From contig JARFTZ010000057.1 in assembly GCA_029289235.1 (NCBI GenBank), positions 56,829 to 120,828 of the forward strand: a DNA stretch of 64,000 nt, written 5' to 3'. Numbering within the stretch: the first letter of the stretch is position 1; each line of letters starts with the position of its first letter. A program made the translations under genes and the position numbers. Shown here piece after piece: positions 57,313 to 64,000 of this stretch. This DNA comes from Gammaproteobacteria bacterium (lineage in GTDB: Bacteria; Pseudomonadota; Gammaproteobacteria; Burkholderiales; Rhodocyclaceae). The notes beneath the pieces were generated by a model. That model worked only from the letters and a program-made list of their open reading frames with translations, was not told the origin of the DNA and ran no database searches.

Positions 57313-58251
57313 ATGCTGAGCCGCACCGCCGATCACCTCTACTGGATGTCGCGCTACACCGAGCGCGCCGAAAACCTCGCCCGCCTGCTCGACGTCACCT
57401 GGCAAATGTCGCTGGTGCCGCAGTCCGTCGCCGCGGAGAACCAGAACTGGGGCGCCATCCTCGCCCTCAACAGCCTGGAGAGCCGCTTCGCCGAGTCCTA
57501 TGCCGAAATCAACGCCGAAAACGTGCTGCGCTTCATGGTCACCGACCCGAACAACCTCTCGTCGATCTACAGCTGCCTGCGTGCCGCGCGCGAGAACGCC
57601 CACGCCGTGCGCGGCACGCTGACCTCGGAAACCTGGGAAGCCTGCAACATGACCTGGCTCGAAGTACGCGAGCAGAAATTCGAGCAGATCATGGCCAGCG
57701 GCATCGGCCAGTACTTCGAGTGGGTCAAGCTGCGCTCGGCGCTGATCCGCGGCGTCACCTTCGGCACCATGCTGCAGGACGAGGCGCAGAACTTCATCCG
57801 CCTCGGCGGCTTCATCGAACGCGCCGACAACACCGCGCGCATCCTCGACGTGAAATACCACGTGCTGCGCACCAACGGCGACGAGGGCACGACCGACTTC
57901 TACCGCTGGGGCGCCGTACTCCGCTCGCTGTCAGCCTTCGAGGTCTACCGCAAGGTCTATCGCGACGTCATCACCCCGGCGCGCATCGCCGACCTGTTGA
58001 TCCTGCGCCTCGACATGCCGCGCTCGCTGCACGCCTGCACCAAAGGCCTGGTGCGCGTCCTCGAAGCGATCAAGAACGGTCAGTCCGCCGAAACCGAGCG
58101 CCTCGCCGGCATCCTGCACGCGCACATCCACTACGCGCGCATCGACGACATCTTCAAGCAGGGCCTGCACGAGTTCCTCACCGACTTCATGGACCGCATC
58201 TACGATCTCGGCGACGGCATCGGGCGGGATTTTCTGGTGCCGGCGGCATAG
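57313..58251 (+). CDS. Alpha-E domain protein (stand-alone)
   Basis: The 312-residue, largely helical protein starts MLSRTADHLYWMSRYTERAENLARLLDV and includes RLGGFIERADNTARILDVKYHVL and HARIDDIFKQGLHEFLTDFMDRIYDLG. It matches the C-terminal domain of the module A fusion, whose start VVENLFWFGRYTERCEDTARLL aligns with it. The alpha-E domain always travels with ATP-grasp partners; its biochemical job is unknown. In other genomes a transglutaminase and sometimes a proteasome-like protease follow; here the gene cassette island follows instead. Confidence 0.92.
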   Translation: MLSRTADHLYWMSRYTERAENLARLLDVTWQMSLVPQSVAAENQNWGAILALNSLESRFAESYAEINAENVLRFMVTDPNNLSSIYSCLRAARENAHAVRGTLTSETWEACNMTWLEVREQKFEQIMASGIGQYFEWVKLRSALIRGVTFGTMLQDEAQNFIRLGGFIERADNTARILDVKYHVLRTNGDEGTTDFYRWGAVLRSLSAFEVYRKVYRDVITPARIADLLILRLDMPRSLHACTKGLVRVLEAIKNGQSAETERLAGILHAHIHYARIDDIFKQGLHEFLTDFMDRIYDLGDGIGRDFLVPAA

Positions 58252-58365
58252 CGCCGTCGGTGATCACGCAGGCCACGTTGCGGCCGGGGCAATGGACAGG
58301 CGACGAGATGGCTCGTATGCTGCGGGGCTATTCACTTCATAACCACAAGAAACCGCAGAAAAACC

Positions 58366-58420
58366 GTGGTCTGTCCCTGTTCTGCTGTTTGTTCTCTCTG
58401 TTTGTTCTCTGTTTGTTCTG
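58366..58420. repeat. REP-like motif and three short tandem units at the island edge
   Basis: GTGGTCTGTCCCTGTT (58366-58381) is close to the reverse complement of the AAACGGGGACAGACCAC motif at 60527-60543. Directly after it are three units: TGTTTGTTCTCTC (58386), TGTTTGTTCTC (58399) and TGTTTGTTCTG (58410). The GGGGACAGACC motif is familiar from sequences near REP-associated transposases in proteobacteria. The rest of the 324-bp gap 58252-58575 holds no gene I can support. Confidence 0.55.
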
Positions 58421-58481
58421 TAATAACAGCAGCAGCCAACTTGTGTCTTGGAATGTTGCGATGACCGGAAAATGAAAACCA

Positions 58482-58551
58482 AGCTTACCCGGCAGTCCAC
58501 ACGGACGCAGCGCGATAAAGCCGCGCAGCGCCGGTGACTTCTACGTTAGCG
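58482..58551 (+). repeat. attC-like site 1
   Basis: Left box AAGCTTACCC (one base away from CTAACCC), inverted core TCCACACGGACGCAGCGC...GCCGCGCAGCGCCGGTGA, right box ACGTTAGCG (GTTAG at 58545-58549). The core aligns with site 2 at TCCACACGGAC, GCGATAAA and CCGCGC. It precedes the first cassette gene, whose start is 26 bp on. Confidence 0.65.
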
Positions 58552-58575
58552 GTCACAAGAACCAAGGGAGCCACT

Positions 58576-59781
58576 ATGGCTGACAACAGCAATTTCGAAC
58601 ACCCACTCTGGAACACACTCACGCAGCTTCTGCAACTACAGGCAGAGCCTTCATTTAACGAGCCAGCAATCGCAAGCAACGATCAGCTTGTGCTTGCAAG
58701 GGACAAAGTATTCGCACTTGGTCAAGTTATTCGGTCGCTTATGCAGACTACGCCAGCAACACTTGTGAGTTCGCATGCACTCAATCAGATCAACAAGCAC
58801 GCGCAGGCTGCACTAAACGAACTGAACGCGTATGTGAGCAACAAGAATACCGGCCACATCACTAACGCAGTTTCGCAGTTTGAGCAAAATGCATTGTCTT
58901 GGTTGTGGGGCTTCGCGCCCATGCTTCGAACCACCGAAAGCGACGAGCTACCACAGATCATTGACGGTCTAAGCCGAAGCGCTTCTGAAACCATAAAGCA
59001 ACTGGTGCAGGACCGCGACAATCTTGCATCTCACGTGCAAGATACGGATGCAACAGCAGCCGACCTGAAGGCACGCCTTGAAGCGATGGCCGAGTCGGCT
59101 GCACGGGAGCGCGCCGAAGCATCGGCTGCTGTCGCCAAGCTCGAACAAGTATTTGCAGCCAAGGAAACGGAACGTGCCGCCGCCTTTGATGCAACTATCA
59201 ACAAGATAAAAGCTGACTACTCTACGCTGGAGCAGACGACCAAGACCGAGTCCGCTTCTCTCATCAGTGGACTAGAGGAGCAGAAGAACAACGCTGCCAA
59301 GATAGTGCAGGTAGTTGGAAACATCGGAGTAACTGGGAATTATCAGCGAATCGCGAACTCAGAAGCCACTCAAGCCAACTTCTGGCGCTGGGCGACCGTG
59401 CTCTTCTTTTCCGGGGGTGTCACTTTAGCTGCCGCGACTTTCTACAGGTTTTGGGGCGAGCCCATTACCGCCGAGTCAATCTGGGCAATTGCTGTGCGGC
59501 TTCTTTACGCAATTGCGATAACCGCACCCGCTTGGTACACAGCGCGCGAATCTGCACGTCACAGAACAAACTCCGACAGGGCGCGCCAAACCGAACTGGA
59601 GCTAGCTTCTCTTGGACCTTTCATCGAACTTCTCCCACCAGAGAAGAAGATCGCTATCCGAGAGGAAATGACGAAGCACTATTTTGGCCGGGAGGTTGAC
59701 GCACATACGGCTAAGGCACCGTTAGATGCAGAGACCGTAAAAGAGATTGCGATTGAACTCGCCAAAGCCTTCAAGAAATGA
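58576..59781 (+). CDS. Cassette gene 1: coiled-coil protein with two C-terminal membrane helices
   Basis: The 401-residue protein starts MADNSNFEHPLWNTL after GGGAG. Residues 1-120 are soluble and mostly helical; about 125-245 are a long coiled coil (KARLEAMAESAARERAEASAAVAKLEQ); two membrane helices follow at about 270-291 and 302-321. The C-terminal cytosolic part has TARESARHRTNSDRARQTELELASLGPFIELLPPEKK. I recognise no named family with certainty, though similar membrane coiled-coil proteins are common in bacterial accessory DNA. The stop lies 2 bp before the attC left box, the compact form typical of cassettes. Codon usage is less GC-biased than neighbours. Confidence 0.85.
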   Translation: MADNSNFEHPLWNTLTQLLQLQAEPSFNEPAIASNDQLVLARDKVFALGQVIRSLMQTTPATLVSSHALNQINKHAQAALNELNAYVSNKNTGHITNAVSQFEQNALSWLWGFAPMLRTTESDELPQIIDGLSRSASETIKQLVQDRDNLASHVQDTDATAADLKARLEAMAESAARERAEASAAVAKLEQVFAAKETERAAAFDATINKIKADYSTLEQTTKTESASLISGLEEQKNNAAKIVQVVGNIGVTGNYQRIANSEATQANFWRWATVLFFSGGVTLAAATFYRFWGEPITAESIWAIAVRLLYAIAITAPAWYTARESARHRTNSDRARQTELELASLGPFIELLPPEKKIAIREEMTKHYFGREVDAHTAKAPLDAETVKEIAIELAKAFKK

Positions 59782-59782
59782 C

Positions 59783-59850
59783 GGCTAACCCGTCCTTCCA
59801 CACGGACTGGTGCGATAAAACCGCGCCAGCCGGTTAATTCAGACGTTAGT
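59783..59850 (+). repeat. attC-like site 2
   Basis: The best-preserved site: left box GGCTAACCC (GCTAAC at 59784-59789), right box GACGTTAGTG (GTTAG at 59845-59849), with CTAAC and GTTAG complementary. The inner arms CGGACTGGTGCG and CCGCGCCAGCCGG are partly complementary around ATAAAA, and TTAATTCAG precedes the right box as in known attC sites. Length about 68 bp. Confidence 0.8.
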
Positions 59851-59874
59851 GCTCATCACGAGGAAGACTCACTC

Positions 59875-60435
59875 TTGAACACCAATTTCATACTCATCGA
59901 CTTTGAAAACGTACAGCCAGACTCTCTGGTGGCTGTAGAGCAGGCGAAATTTAGCGTCATCGTATTTGTTGGCGCCAGCCAAACCAAAGTGTCATTTGAA
60001 ATTGCGTCCGCACTCCAGCAAATGGGCCCAAATGCGACATACGTAAAGATTTCTGGAAACGGCAAGAACGCATTGGATTTTCACATTGCCTTCTGGATTG
60101 GGCAGTTATCCGCGCGTTTCCCATCAGCGGCATTTCACGTTATTTCAAAGGACAACGGCTTTGACCCACTCATTGCCCACCTGCGAGAAAGAGGCATTTC
60201 AGCTACTCGCAGACCGAACATCTCCGAGATACCCCAACTCAAAACCAACTCTCGGCAAACCAAGAATCCGAAGGCTTCGTCGGCTTCATCAGGCGCTCCA
60301 AAGAACCCGATCACTATCCCGCCGTCCGCGCCCACAAAAACTGTAACGTGCCCAACTTGCAGGCACTCAGTAACCGCAACTCCGGAGCAAATTGACTTTG
60401 TTTGTCCGAATTGCAAGGGCGCATTCAGGTACTGA
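59875..60435 (+). CDS. Cassette gene 2: PIN-like domain protein with C-terminal zinc ribbon
   Basis: The 186-residue protein starts with TTG (59875), 7 nt after GAGGAAG. The N-terminal 110 residues have a PIN/NYN-type nuclease fold: Asp9 in FILIDFENVQ, Asp68 in KNALDFHIAFWIG and Asp93/Asp97 in HVISKDNGFDPLIAHL, the expected acidic metal site. A Ser/Pro/Lys-rich linker (about 122-155) leads to a zinc ribbon with Cys159, Cys162, Cys177 and Cys180. It may be an RNase acting on RNA recognised through the ribbon. There is no antitoxin gene beside it. The right attC follows 10 bp after the stop. Confidence 0.88.
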   Translation: MNTNFILIDFENVQPDSLVAVEQAKFSVIVFVGASQTKVSFEIASALQQMGPNATYVKISGNGKNALDFHIAFWIGQLSARFPSAAFHVISKDNGFDPLIAHLRERGISATRRPNISEIPQLKTNSRQTKNPKASSASSGAPKNPITIPPSAPTKTVTCPTCRHSVTATPEQIDFVCPNCKGAFRY

Positions 60436-60445
60436 GGAAGATGAG

Positions 60446-60595
60446 CGCTAACCCATCATTCCACCGGACCTGCGCGAAAAGCCGCGCAGTCCGGTGAATT
60501 CACGGAAAAACGGGGCATCTCAGGGAAAAACGGGGACAGACCACTATTTTCGCTGCGGGAAAAGCCGCGCAGGCCGGTGATTTCAACCGTTGGCC
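60446..60595 (+). repeat. attC-like site 3, broken and rejoined
   Basis: Left box GCGCTAACCC (60447-60452) and core CCGGACCTGCGCGAAAAGCCGCGCAGTCCGGTGAATTCAC are followed not by GTTAG but by about 48 bp of repeat sequence (60504-60551). Then comes a second right half, GCGGGAAAAGCCGCGCAGGCCGGTGATTTCAACC, ending in CGTTGGCC (60588-60594), a valid right box. It reads as the left part of one attC joined to the right part of another, with a cassette lost between them. Confidence 0.7.
60507..60543. repeat. REP-like repeat block inside attC site 3
   Basis: AAAACGGGGCATCTCAG (60507-60523) is followed by GGAAAAACGGGGACAGACCAC (60524-60543 region). The first unit recurs exactly at 61247-61263. The second unit matches, in inverse orientation, the motif at 58366. 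Confidence 0.65.
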
Positions 60596-60610
60596 CATAA
60601 GAGATTATCT

Positions 60611-61225
60611 ATGCGCTTTCAGGGAAAAATAACAAACTGGAAAGACGACAAAGGCTTTGGATTCATAAACCCAAACGGGGGCGGGGACCAAGTCTTCGTT
60701 CACATCAAGTCATTTGCAAACCGACAGAGAAGGCCAGTCGGCGATGAAATCGTGACCTATGAACTCAGGGTCGATGTAAAGGGCAGATCACAAGCTGAGA
60801 ATGTCGCATTCGTCGGTGAGCGTGCGCCGTCAAACATTTCACCTGCGCGGCGCAATATCTCCCTCATTTTGGCCGCCTTCTTTCTAGCCTTTGTGGCGGC
60901 GTCTGCCTCTGTTGGCAAGTTGCCGTTTGCTGTCTTGTGGCTTTATCTGGTGGGCAGTGCCGTCGCATTCCTTGCCTATGCACTTGACAAGTCCGCCGCA
61001 AAAAATGACCAATGGCGCACCAAAGAAAGCACCTTACACCTCTTCGCGCTAGTAGGAGGCTGGCCCGGCGCCTTAGCCGCTCAAAGACTGCTCCGTCACA
61101 AGTCCAAGAAGCAGTCTTTTCAAACTGTGTTTTGGGCCACCGTCGTTCTCAATTGCGGCGTCCTTGCCTGGTTGCTTTCGCCATCAGGTTCCGCGGCGCT
61201 TCGGTCCTTTCTTGCTGCGGTATGA
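60611..61225 (+). CDS. Cassette gene 3: cold-shock domain and DUF1294 membrane protein
   Basis: The 204-residue protein starts MRFQGKITNWKDDKGFGFINP. Residues 1-70 are a cold-shock domain with RNP1 KGFGFI (14-19) and RNP2 VFVHI (28-32), expected to bind single-stranded nucleic acid. Residues about 85-200 are DUF1294, with three to four membrane helices and the conserved YALDKSAAKNDQWRTKESTLHLFALVGGWPGALAAQRLLRHKSKKQSF. This fusion is known in many bacteria, function unknown. The ATG at 60611 was chosen; a TTG at 60590 lies inside the attC right box. Confidence 0.92.
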   Translation: MRFQGKITNWKDDKGFGFINPNGGGDQVFVHIKSFANRQRRPVGDEIVTYELRVDVKGRSQAENVAFVGERAPSNISPARRNISLILAAFFLAFVAASASVGKLPFAVLWLYLVGSAVAFLAYALDKSAAKNDQWRTKESTLHLFALVGGWPGALAAQRLLRHKSKKQSFQTVFWATVVLNCGVLAWLLSPSGSAALRSFLAAV

Positions 61226-61246
61226 AGGCTGTCAAATCCATCAGCG

Positions 61247-61263
61247 AAAACGGGGCATCTCAG
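61247..61263. repeat. Second copy of the 17-bp direct repeat
   Basis: AAAACGGGGCATCTCAG, identical to 60507-60523 and in the same orientation, 740 bp apart. It lies where the attC of cassette 3 should be, and just before the end of convergent aroG. Confidence 0.8.
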
Positions 61264-61277
61264 TAAAAGATCAGGCC

Positions 61278-62357
61278 TCAGCCTGCCGCCACCGCCAGCC
61301 GACGCTGGCGCACCCCTTCGGCAAGAATCTCCAGCAGGTCCAGTGAATCCTCCCAGCCGAGACAGGCGTCGGTGATGCTCTGGCCGCGTTCCAGCAGCTT
61401 GCCGGGTTCGAGGTTCTGCCGGCCTTCGACGAGGTGCGATTCGACCATCGCGCCCATGATGCGGCTCTCGCCGGCGGCGAGTTGCGCGGCGACGTCGCGC
61501 GCCACGTCGAGCTGGCGGCGGAAGTCGCGCTGGCTGTTGGCGTGCGAGAAGTCGATCATCAGCCGCGCGGCCAGCGCCGCCGCGGCGATCTCGCGGGCGG
61601 CGGCATCGACGTGCGCGGCGTCGTAGTTGGGTTCCTTGCCGCCGCGCAGGATGACGTGGCAATCCTCGTTGCCGCTGGTCGAGACGATGGCCGAGTGCCC
61701 GCCCTTGGTCACCGAGAGGAAGTGGTGCGGCGACTGGGCGGCGCGAATGGCGTCGACGGCGATGCGCACATTGCCGTCGGTGCCGTTCTTGAAACCGACC
61801 GGGCACGACAGGCCGGAGGCGAGTTCGCGGTGCACCTGCGACTCGGTGGTGCGCGCGCCGATGGCGCCCCAGGCGATCAGGTCGGCGGTGTATTGCGGCG
61901 TGATCGTGTCGAGGAACTCGGTCGCGCACGGCAGGCCCATGTCGCTGATCTCGACGAGCAGCGCGCGCGCCAGACGCAGGCCCTCGTTGATGCGGAAGCT
62001 GTTGTCGAGGCGCGGATCGTTGATCAACCCCTTCCAGCCGACGGTGGTGCGCGGCTTCTCGAAATAGACGCGCATGACGATCAGCAATTCGTCGGCAAAG
62101 CGCGGCACCTGGAGGTGCAGGTGCCGGGCGTAGTCCATCGCGTCCTCGATGTTGTGCACCGAGCAGGGGCCGATCACCACCAGCAGCCGGTCGTCGGCAC
62201 CGTGCAGGATGCGGTGGATGGCCTGGCGCGCTTCGAAGGTCGTCTGCTCTGCCTTCGCGCTGGCCGGAAACTCGCGCAGCAGGTGCGAGGGCGGTGCCAC
62301 CTCGTTGATTTCGCGGATGCGTACGTCGTCGGTCTTCGCTTTGCTGAGAAGCGTCAT
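61278..62357 (-). CDS. aroG: 3-deoxy-7-phosphoheptulonate synthase, AroG type
   Basis: The enzyme joins phosphoenolpyruvate and erythrose-4-phosphate in the first step of the shikimate pathway. The 359-residue class I alpha protein has VVIGPCSVHN, MRVYFEKPRTTVGWKGLINDP, AIGARTTESQVHRELASGLSCPVGFKNGTDG, and VILRGGKEPNYDAAHV. The opening TDDVRIREINEVAPPSHLLREFP matches E. coli AroG better than AroF or AroH. The start has GAGGGAGA upstream. It converges on the cassette island. Confidence 0.95.
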   Translation of the reverse strand: MTLLSKAKTDDVRIREINEVAPPSHLLREFPASAKAEQTTFEARQAIHRILHGADDRLLVVIGPCSVHNIEDAMDYARHLHLQVPRFADELLIVMRVYFEKPRTTVGWKGLINDPRLDNSFRINEGLRLARALLVEISDMGLPCATEFLDTITPQYTADLIAWGAIGARTTESQVHRELASGLSCPVGFKNGTDGNVRIAVDAIRAAQSPHHFLSVTKGGHSAIVSTSGNEDCHVILRGGKEPNYDAAHVDAAAREIAAAALAARLMIDFSHANSQRDFRRQLDVARDVAAQLAAGESRIMGAMVESHLVEGRQNLEPGKLLERGQSITDACLGWEDSLDLLEILAEGVRQRRLAVAAG

Positions 62358-62430
62358 GATTCTCCCTCGCTTGCTTGTCTGTCTGCTCTATTGCTTCGAC
62401 GAGATAAAGTTTGAATTCATCGTTGAATCC

Positions 62431-62505
62431 GTCACCCCGGCGAAGGCCGGGGTCCAGCCGACGATGGCTCTCCGGTACTGGATACCGGCCTGCGCCGGTA
62501 TGACG
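62431..62505. repeat. Two-hairpin dispersed repeat between tldD and aroG
   Basis: Hairpin 1: CCCCGGC (62435-62441) with GCCGGGG (62446-62452). Hairpin 2: ATACCGGC (62482-62489) with GCCGGTAT (62494-62501). The ends GTCACCCCGGCGAAGGCC and GCGCCGGTATGAC are the form of a repeat I know to be widespread between genes in proteobacteria. Only one copy is in this window. It may also end tldD transcription. Confidence 0.7.
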
Positions 62506-62529
62506 AAACAAAAACCAACCAGCCCTTCC

Positions 62530-63990
62530 CTAAGCCGTCCCGCCGACGGTCAGGCCGTCGATGCGCAGCGTCGGCTGGCCGACGCCGACCGGAACGCTTT
62601 GCCCGTCCTTGCCGCACATGCCGACGCCGGGATCGAGCGCCAGATCGTTGCCGATCATCTTCACCTTCTTCATCGCCTCCGGTCCGTTGCCGATCAGCGT
62701 CGCGCCCTTCACCGGGTAGGTCACCTTGCCGTTCTCGATCATGTACGCCTCGGACATCGAGAAGACGAACTTGCCGCTGGTGATGTCGACCTGGCCGCCG
62801 CCGAAGTTGACCGCGTAGATGCCCTTCTTCACCGACTTGATGATCTCCTCGACGCTCTTGTCACCGGCCAGCATCGTGGTGTTGGTCATGCGCGGCAGCG
62901 GCAGGTGGGCGAACGATTCGCGGCGGGCGTTGCCGGTGACCGGCACACCCATCAGGCGCGCGTTCAGGCTGTCCTGCATGTAGCCGCGCAGGATGCCGTC
63001 CTCGATCAGGACGGTGCGCTGCGTCGGGTTGCCTTCGTCGTCGATGTTCAGCGAGCCACGCCGGCCGGGGATCGTGCCGTCGTCGACGACCGTGACGCCC
63101 CTGGAAGCGACGCGCTTGCCGATCTGCCCGGAGAAGGTCGAGCTGCCCTTGCGGTTGAAATCGCCCTCCAGCCCGTGCCCCACCGCCTCGTGCAGCAGGA
63201 TGCCAGGCCAGCCGGGGCCGAGCACCACGGGCATCTGTCCGGCCGGCGCCGGCCGCGCGTCGAGATTGGTCACGGCCTGATGCACGGCCTGGCGCGCATA
63301 CTCGCGCAGCACCTCGTCGGTGAAGAAACCGTAGTCGGTGCGTCCGCCACCACCGGACGCCCCTTGTTCGCGCTTGCCGCCGGCGCCCTCGACGATCACC
63401 GTCATCGACACGCGCACCAGCGGGCGGATATCAGCGGCCAGGCGGCCGTCGCTGCCGGCGACGAGAACGACCTCGTACTCGCCGGCGAGGTGGGCCATGA
63501 CTTGCGTGACGCGGGTATCCTCGGCGCGGGCGAAGCTCTCCAGGCGCTCCAGCAGGCGCACCTTGGCCGTGGCATCGAGCGAGGCCAGCGGGTCGTGCGG
63601 CACGTACAGCGAGTGCGCCGCCTTGAGTTCCTTCAGCGCGCCGGCGCGCACCCGCCGGTGCTGGCCGGCCGCGGCGATCGCCCGCACTGCCGACGCCGCG
63701 TCGCCCAGGGCGGGCAGGCTGATGTCGTCGGAGTAGGCGAAGGCGGTCTTCTCGCCACTGACGGCGCGCACCCCGACGCCTTCGTCGATGTTGAAACTGC
63801 CCGACTTGACGATGCCCTCCTCCAGGCTCCAGGCTTCGCTCCGGCTGTACTGGAAATACAGGTCGGAGTAATCAACCTCGTGGCTCATGATCCGGCCGAT
63901 GACCTTGGTCAGGTCGGGCACGTCCAGGCCGAACGGGGTCAGCAGGGTTTTCTTGGCCTGCAAGAGCAGGGATGGCGATTTCGCGGTCAT
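62530..63990 (-). CDS. tldD: Metalloprotease TldD
   Basis: TldD forms a heterodimeric zinc protease with TldE (PmbA), which degrades unfolded peptides and matures microcin B17-type peptides. The 486-residue protein has the zinc motif [11 protein letters not shown], upstream glycine-rich [21 protein letters not shown], and C-terminal [30 protein letters not shown] and [31 protein letters not shown]. The start [11 protein letters not shown] lies near the window edge, with only 10 bp beyond it visible. TldE is not in the window. Confidence 0.96.
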   Translation of the reverse strand: MTAKSPSLLLQAKKTLLTPFGLDVPDLTKVIGRIMSHEVDYSDLYFQYSRSEAWSLEEGIVKSGSFNIDEGVGVRAVSGEKTAFAYSDDISLPALGDAASAVRAIAAAGQHRRVRAGALKELKAAHSLYVPHDPLASLDATAKVRLLERLESFARAEDTRVTQVMAHLAGEYEVVLVAGSDGRLAADIRPLVRVSMTVIVEGAGGKREQGASGGGGRTDYGFFTDEVLREYARQAVHQAVTNLDARPAPAGQMPVVLGPGWPGILLHEAVGHGLEGDFNRKGSSTFSGQIGKRVASRGVTVVDDGTIPGRRGSLNIDDEGNPTQRTVLIEDGILRGYMQDSLNARLMGVPVTGNARRESFAHLPLPRMTNTTMLAGDKSVEEIIKSVKKGIYAVNFGGGQVDITSGKFVFSMSEAYMIENGKVTYPVKGATLIGNGPEAMKKVKMIGNDLALDPGVGMCGKDGQSVPVGVGQPTLRIDGLTVGGTA

Positions 63991-64000
63991 GTGGTTTCCA

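Larger units (their letters stand above)
58482..61263 (+). mobile_element. Integron-type gene cassette cluster without integrase (CALIN-like)
   Basis: Three genes on the same strand, each short-leadered and each (except the last) followed within a few bases of its stop by an attC-like site. The sites align with each other, carry CTAAC/GTTAG outer boxes and have a central inverted repeat. G+C content is clearly lower than in the flanking genes. No tyrosine recombinase IntI or attI is visible. Boundaries: module B of the ATP-grasp system on the left and aroG on the right. Integrity: site 1 has one mismatch in its left box, site 3 is broken, and the final site is lost. Confidence 0.75.

Noticed and set aside
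58386..58420. Short tandem units as a possible CRISPR array
   Set aside because: Units are 11-13 bp with no spacers; they are simple tandem repeats. No CRISPR array or cas gene was seen anywhere in the window.
58252..61277. Integron integrase gene near the cassettes
   Set aside because: No tyrosine recombinase motifs in any frame on either strand in or near the island.

Overview
The window is a stretch of high-GC chromosome (about two-thirds G+C by eye) from a Gram-negative bacterium, most likely a betaproteobacterium of the Rhodocyclales type. Reasons: a division and cell-wall (dcw) cluster that runs from mraZ to lpxC, followed by a small membrane protein, DciA, an M23 peptidase and secA; LPS genes (lpxC, rfaE2); a Bug-type periplasmic binding protein; a DUF1631 protein; and two copies of the circularly permuted ATP-grasp / alpha-E / transglutaminase gene set. 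The genus assignment is inference.

Layout. 1-22.2 kb: a minus-strand dcw operon, mraZ-rsmH-ftsL-ftsI-murE-murF-mraY-murD-ftsW-murG-murC-ddl-ftsQ-ftsA-ftsZ-lpxC, with start/stop overlaps (ATGA, GTGA, TGATG) at most junctions. MraZ-type boxes with a 10-bp period lie upstream of mraZ, and a 100-bp palindrome lies between ftsZ and lpxC. Beyond lpxC come a small membrane protein, dciA (plus strand), an M23 peptidase and secA. 22.4-27.5 kb: an orphan Bug binding protein, RNase P RNA, a lipoprotein, pyrC and a hybrid sensor kinase, all minus strand. 27.6-30.7 kb: rsmI facing yraN, then a SIS-domain gene (diaA/gmhA), dolP and rfaE2. 30.7-36.2 kb: an aldo/keto reductase, a cupin, a SagB-like nitroreductase and a glycine-betaine-type ABC transporter. 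36.2-46.9 kb: alaS, an orphan UgpB-like binding protein, a small lipoprotein, DUF1631, a RhlE helicase, PP2C, HDOD, and cobalamin adenosyltransferase.

47.0-58.3 kb: two modules of the ATP-grasp/alpha-E/transglutaminase system. Module A is a transglutaminase-DUF2126 protein, an ATP-grasp-alpha-E fusion and a second transglutaminase. Module B is a stand-alone ATP-grasp protein and a stand-alone alpha-E protein. An EamA transporter and a LysR regulator sit between them. This system is predicted to make or modify peptides but has no settled function that I know of.

58.3-61.3 kb: a lower-GC island that I read as an integrase-less integron cassette cluster (CALIN). attC-like sites that align with each other separate three cassettes: a coiled-coil membrane protein, a PIN-like nuclease-fold protein with a zinc ribbon, and a cold-shock/DUF1294 protein. 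The third attC is broken and carries repeat sequence, and a 17-bp direct repeat flanks the last cassette. No integrase is in the window. The window closes with aroG, a two-hairpin dispersed repeat, and tldD. This island and the duplicated ATP-grasp system are the parts most worth following up.
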